Assembly: GCF_014200455.1 (NCBI RefSeq)
Contig: NZ_JACHBW010000027.1
Location: forward strand, 1 to 64,000
DNA length: 64,000 nt
Direction of reading: 5' to 3'
Source: Paraburkholderia bannensis
Lineage (GTDB): Bacteria; Pseudomonadota; Gammaproteobacteria; Burkholderiales; Burkholderiaceae
Shown: one piece after another, positions 61,107 through 64,000 of the stretch
Position numbering within the stretch: the stretch's first letter is position 1
Layout: every line of letters begins with the position of its first letter
Program-made: the position numbers and the translations under genes
Notes under the pieces: model-generated
Told to the model about the DNA's origin: nothing
Seen by the model: only the letters and a program-made list of their open reading frames with translations
Database searches by the model: none

Positions 61107-61567
61107 CATCTTCTGTCTCAAGTCGTGCCCTTGCGGCATGCTCCGACCGCCTGGCCCCGGTGTGGAATCTTTCTTGTGATGATCTGGCTCGCCCCCAAGA
61201 TCCCCTTCCGTCAGTGGTAATACTCGTCGCCGGCCGCATTCATTTGCGCCGCGACATCGTTCGAGCCCGGGTTTCGGGTGTTCTCTCTCCAGGCCCCTCC
61301 TGGGTAGAACGATCGAAGTGCACTGAACCGTGATCCTGCGGCGAAAACTCCACGTTTTCGGAAAAGGGCTGTCTGCGCGACGTGATCATGTCGCGCCGGG
61401 AACGACTTTCCGTTCCCTGTTATGAGCCTCTGGCTCCCTGTGCGCCACGTCCCCGAAAGGGACGTGGCGTATGGGTCATCTACCTCCGAATCCACAACGC
61501 GCGCCTCTTGCCAGGGGAGCGCGTTTTTTTTCGTCCTGCGTTTTTTATCTTCTGCCCGGAGGCGCCC
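61107..61567 (+). other. Long leader without a supported gene
   Basis: About 460 bp between leader copy G and the next start. It contains an 11-bp hairpin CGCCACGTCCC-cgaaa-GGGACGTGGCG (61443-61469) and the terminator at 61496. A minus-strand frame (61211-61618) has no good start and I do not call it. Confidence 0.4.
61496..61532 (+). terminator. Terminator-like hairpin in the leader of 61568
   Basis: AACGCGC / GCGCGTT with a 16-base loop and eight T, 36 bp before the GTG start, so it may attenuate the downstream genes. Confidence 0.65.
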
Positions 61568-61837
61568 GTGCTTCTTCCCAACAGCCTTGACCAGCGTATC
61601 GCCGACACGATCAGCCACGCGATCGACGACGAGCGCAAGACCGCCGATACCACGTCCCCCGCCTGGCGTGAGCGTTGTGAATCGACACAGATCGCGATGC
61701 TTGCTGACAGCGAGCGTCGCGTTTTTCTTTCACATATCGCCACACGCCGCGGAGAAGCGGCGGCATCAAACCTGGAGCAGTCGGCCAGAACGATGCGCAC
61801 TACGGCGATCTTCATTCTTGCGAGAAAACCATCATGA
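61568..61837 (+). CDS. Small helical protein, 89 residues
   Basis: GTG 61568 after GGAGG with a five-base gap; the upstream in-frame ATG would start before the terminator. Helical and polar (LDQRIADTISHAIDDERKTA). Overlaps the next ATG by four bases. No family recognised. Confidence 0.62.
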   Translation: MLLPNSLDQRIADTISHAIDDERKTADTTSPAWRERCESTQIAMLADSERRVFLSHIATRRGEAAASNLEQSARTMRTTAIFILARKPS

Positions 61838-63171
61838 ATGCAGTGATCAGCATGCACGGCAACGCCGTGCGCAGCATCGTCGAGGAGCGCGCGCCGCGCA
61901 CGCCGGTGATTGGCCGCATCCGTCCTGGCATCAAGGTCCTGACCTCAGGCGCCCGCAAGAACGAGCGCGCCGTGAAGCTCTACGACGAACTGCTCGCCAG
62001 CGGCGAGTCGTTCGAGAAAATCGGCGAGGAAATCGAGCGTCGTTGCGGATTGAAGAATGCGCTTGCGCCGCGCAACGTGCCATATTTCACGTGCCGCCGA
62101 TCGGACTTCACCAATCCCGACATTGCCGACGAAATTCTTCGCCGTTATGGCGAGGATCGTGGTGAGGGCGTGAAGCTGTATCGCTTCCCGGTCACCTTCG
62201 CCTTCAATGACTGGATGGCGAATATCCCGAACGAGATGGCGACGTGGGGCACTAACGGTCGCAAGTTCTTCTCGGAGTACGGTCCGGACGGCACGCGCTT
62301 CTGCAAGCTGTACGCGAAGCCCGAACGCGATCCGCGTGCGCAACGCGCCCAGCGCAACTTCGGGCCGCGCAAGAGCGTCCTGCGCGAGGACACGTCGATT
62401 CCCGATGGCGTGTGCAATCCCGAACAGTGCCCGCAGTACCAGTCCCGTCAGTGCAACCTGTCGGCGCGTTTCATCTTTGCGATCCCCGAAATCAAGGGGC
62501 TGGGACTGATCGAGCTGCCGACCAACTCGATCTACGTGCTGCAGAAGGCGTACTCGGCGATGCAGACCGTCGCGCTCGCGCGCGGCAAGCTCACCGGCAC
62601 GCACTTCTGGATGTCGAAGCGCGAATTCGACATCACACGTATCAATGAGGCGGGCGAGGCCGTGCGCCAGAAGCAGATGCTCACTGTCCTCGATGCGGAT
62701 ATCGATATCAGTGCGCTGCTCGATGGTGCTGACGATCACCCGCCGGCGCTTGCAGCCGACGAGGCTGCGATGCTGCTGGAGGGCGGTGGCGGCGATGATG
62801 CAGCAGGCGCGACCGGTTCGGTTCACGTCCTGCACCCGCAGAACTCTGCCGGTGCCGGCGACGCCTTGTTGCACGCGCATCCTTCTCCACTTCAGTCCCG
62901 CGATGACGAACCGCAGACCGGACCTGATCGTGAAGAGTCGTTCGAGGAGAAGCTCGACCGCATGTCGGACCTGCTTCAACGCCTCGGCCTGAGCGCCGAA
63001 AGCCGGCAGCGCGATTTCCGCATCTTCGCCCAGGCGAAGTACGGGCGCGGCTGGACCCATCGTGTTGGCGATATCGACGGCATGAATGGTCTGCTCGCTG
63101 CGGCTCTCGACGACCGTGCTCCTCTGGACCACGCCATCGAAGCCGCGGTGCGTGACGCCGTGTACCAATAA
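61834..63171 (+). CDS. Gp3-like / recombination-directionality-factor-like protein
   Basis: 445 residues. The first 260 residues follow the phage Gp3-like layout: FPVTFAFNDWMANIP, a Cys pair in CNPEQCPQY...CNLSARF and GLGLIELPTNSIY, then SMSKREF-type strands. Such proteins act with serine integrases in some phages, or occur as metal-binding proteins on plasmids. A low-complexity linker leads to a small C-terminal helical domain (about 370-445). Confidence 0.65.
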   Translation: MNAVISMHGNAVRSIVEERAPRTPVIGRIRPGIKVLTSGARKNERAVKLYDELLASGESFEKIGEEIERRCGLKNALAPRNVPYFTCRRSDFTNPDIADEILRRYGEDRGEGVKLYRFPVTFAFNDWMANIPNEMATWGTNGRKFFSEYGPDGTRFCKLYAKPERDPRAQRAQRNFGPRKSVLREDTSIPDGVCNPEQCPQYQSRQCNLSARFIFAIPEIKGLGLIELPTNSIYVLQKAYSAMQTVALARGKLTGTHFWMSKREFDITRINEAGEAVRQKQMLTVLDADIDISALLDGADDHPPALAADEAAMLLEGGGGDDAAGATGSVHVLHPQNSAGAGDALLHAHPSPLQSRDDEPQTGPDREESFEEKLDRMSDLLQRLGLSAESRQRDFRIFAQAKYGRGWTHRVGDIDGMNGLLAAALDDRAPLDHAIEAAVRDAVYQ

Positions 63172-63178
63172 CCATTTT

Positions 63179-63210
63179 GCCGACCCCTTATGGGGTCGGC
63201 GTCTTTCTTT
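63179..63210 (+). terminator. Terminator
   Basis: Perfect stem GCCGACCCC-ttat-GGGGTCGGC followed by a T-rich tract. Confidence 0.88.
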
Positions 63211-63261
63211 CCCGATATCGAGAGCCTTTCAGCAAGCCGCCTTGCTAAAACGCTTTCGACC

Positions 63262-63299
63262 GCGCTGCTGCGCATCGAAATCTGTCCGCCCTATGGCGG
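63262..63299 (+). ncRNA. Two-hairpin leader element, copy H
   Basis: GCGC-tgct-GCGC (63262-63273), ATCGA, then CCGCC-ctat-GGCGG (63286-63299). Different base pairs than other copies but the same architecture. No CGAAAGC at the standard distance. Leader of the NADAR gene. Confidence 0.5.
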
Positions 63300-63328
63300 C
63301 CCATCCATCTTGATCAGGGAGTCGTCCG

Positions 63329-63823
63329 ATGCACAGGATCGGCAACTACACCGCGTTTTTTGGCGCGGGCGACGTGTTCAGCAACTGGCATCGCTGCCAG
63401 TTCACCTATCGGGGCTTCTCATTCAGCTCGGTAGAGCAGTTCATGATGTTTTCGAAAGCGAAGCTCTTCGGCGACGAGCGCTCGGCTGCTGCCGTTATGG
63501 CAACGGCTGATCCGGCCCAGCAGAAGGCGATCGGACGCAAGGTCGAGGGTTTCGACCAGACCGTCTGGGAGGCCAGACGCGAGGGGATCGTATTTGTCGG
63601 CTGCCGCGAGAAGTTCGCGCAGAACCGCGCGATGCGGTCGGTACTCATGGCGTCGAACCCGACCGTGCTTGTTGAGGCAAGTCCGTGGGATCGCATCTGG
63701 GGTGTGGGCCTCAAGGCCGATGACCCAGGCATTGCTGATCCTTCTAAATGGCGTGGCCTGAATCTGCTTGGCACCACGCTCATGCGGGTACGGGACGTAC
63801 TGGACCCGCGCCATTCCTTCTAG
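63329..63823 (+). CDS. NADAR-family protein (YbiA/DUF1768-like)
   Basis: 164 residues. FFGAGDVFSNWHRCQFTYRG, SVEQFMMFSKAKLFGD and NPTVLVEASPWDRIWGVG are the hallmark blocks. NADAR proteins hydrolyse ADP-ribosyl derivatives and can act against ADP-ribosyl toxins or in NAD-related defence. GGGAG precedes the ATG. Single gene between terminators. Confidence 0.9.
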   Translation: MHRIGNYTAFFGAGDVFSNWHRCQFTYRGFSFSSVEQFMMFSKAKLFGDERSAAAVMATADPAQQKAIGRKVEGFDQTVWEARREGIVFVGCREKFAQNRAMRSVLMASNPTVLVEASPWDRIWGVGLKADDPGIADPSKWRGLNLLGTTLMRVRDVLDPRHSF

Positions 63824-63851
63824 AACCGCTTTGCGCGGATCCACTCATTGA

Positions 63852-63875
63852 GGCTGCCTTCGGGCGGCCATTTTT
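63852..63875 (+). terminator. Terminator with TTCG loop
   Basis: GGCTGCC-ttcg-GGCGGCC followed by TTTTTG. Confidence 0.8.
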
Positions 63876-63892
63876 GTTTATGGAGGTGCATC

Positions 63893-64000
63893 TTGGAGAT
63901 CGCCCATTTTTCTGACCTGCATTACTCGCCGGAACGTCTCGACGAGGCCGATCGTTGCTTTGGCTTCGCCGTCAGCGACGCGATCACGCGCGGCGCGCGC
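63893..64000 (+). CDS. Calcineurin-like phosphoesterase, SbcD-like (partial)
   Basis: TTG start six bases after GGAGG. The visible part reads EIAHFSDLHYSPERLDEADR, with the D-x-H metal motif of SbcD/Mre11 phosphoesterases. Runs off the window. Probably a plasmid DNA repair exonuclease. Confidence 0.78.
   Translation, partial: MEIAHFSDLHYSPERLDEADRCFGFAVSDAITRGAR

Noticed and set aside
61211..61618. Minus-strand ORF ending with AAQMNAAGDEYYH
   Set aside because: The end looks protein-like, but there is no ribosome site or suitable start and it crosses a terminator and the start of the 61568 gene.

Overview
The window looks like part of a large, GC-rich conjugative plasmid or megaplasmid of Burkholderia sensu lato (Burkholderia, Paraburkholderia or Caballeronia). 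The basis is strong third-position GC, a DUF3717-type protein, an iteron replicon with parAB, a Trb-like type IV secretion operon, and a complete set of PRTRC (ParB-Related, ThiF-Related Cassette) genes. I saw no rRNA, tRNA, insertion sequence or CRISPR array. All family names come from reading the sequence; no database search was run.

Layout. Positions 1-860 hold a centromere-like cluster of 19-bp palindromes followed by a terminator. parB and parA follow on the minus strand (881-3057), then an iteron origin (3058-3843) and a Rep_3-type initiator (3844-5226). A minus-strand regulatory block (5302-8879) encodes a KorB-like DNA-binding protein, a tiny ORF, a protein that reads as FlhD-FlhD-FlhC in one chain, a coiled-coil protein and a NERD protein. 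The plus-strand segment 9333-13430 carries ssb and a primase gene broken by an amber codon. A second, actin-type partition locus (ParM/PRTRC-D plus a small partner) lies at 13504-15934 with repeat arrays on both sides. A hairpin-rich leader of about 780 nt precedes a tyrosine recombinase (16982-18127). A minus-strand accessory block (18365-24908) holds a Lar-like protein, a Gp37/Gp68-like protein and two DUF1173-like paralogs.

From 25274 to 32415 lie a methyltransferase-like gene and the PRTRC genes in the order ParB, E, C, F, B, A, ThiF. The ubiquitin-system hallmarks are visible: a short ubiquitin-like protein (C), an E2-like Cys (B), a JAMM metalloprotease motif (A) and an E1/ThiF protein. 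32575-38667 contains small membrane proteins, lipoproteins and unknowns, including one gene behind a textbook LexA box. 38817-42152 is a MoxR / DUF3150 / VWA-metallopeptidase triad. 42415-53174 is the conjugation operon (trbB, C, D, E, J, L, a TraI_2-like protein, TraD, DUF4400). 53427-58963 has a UvrD-like helicase and small envelope proteins. 58960-60927 has a bactofilin and a TraB-like proline-rich membrane protein. The end of the window holds a Gp3-like protein, a NADAR protein and the start of an SbcD-like phosphoesterase.

Regulation is the most striking aspect. A short two-hairpin leader element (GCGTC-NNN-GACGC, then ATCGAC, then a second hairpin) recurs in front of at least seven, probably nine, plus-strand transcription units. 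In six of these a CGAAAGC sequence lies 74-76 nt upstream (a variant in a seventh). A different element of about 60 bp, ending in a TTGCAGGCGCCTGCAA-type palindrome, recurs at four operon fronts including the T4SS. The FlhDC-like fusion is a good candidate activator for one of these classes, by analogy with SetCD/AcaCD of SXT and IncA/C elements.
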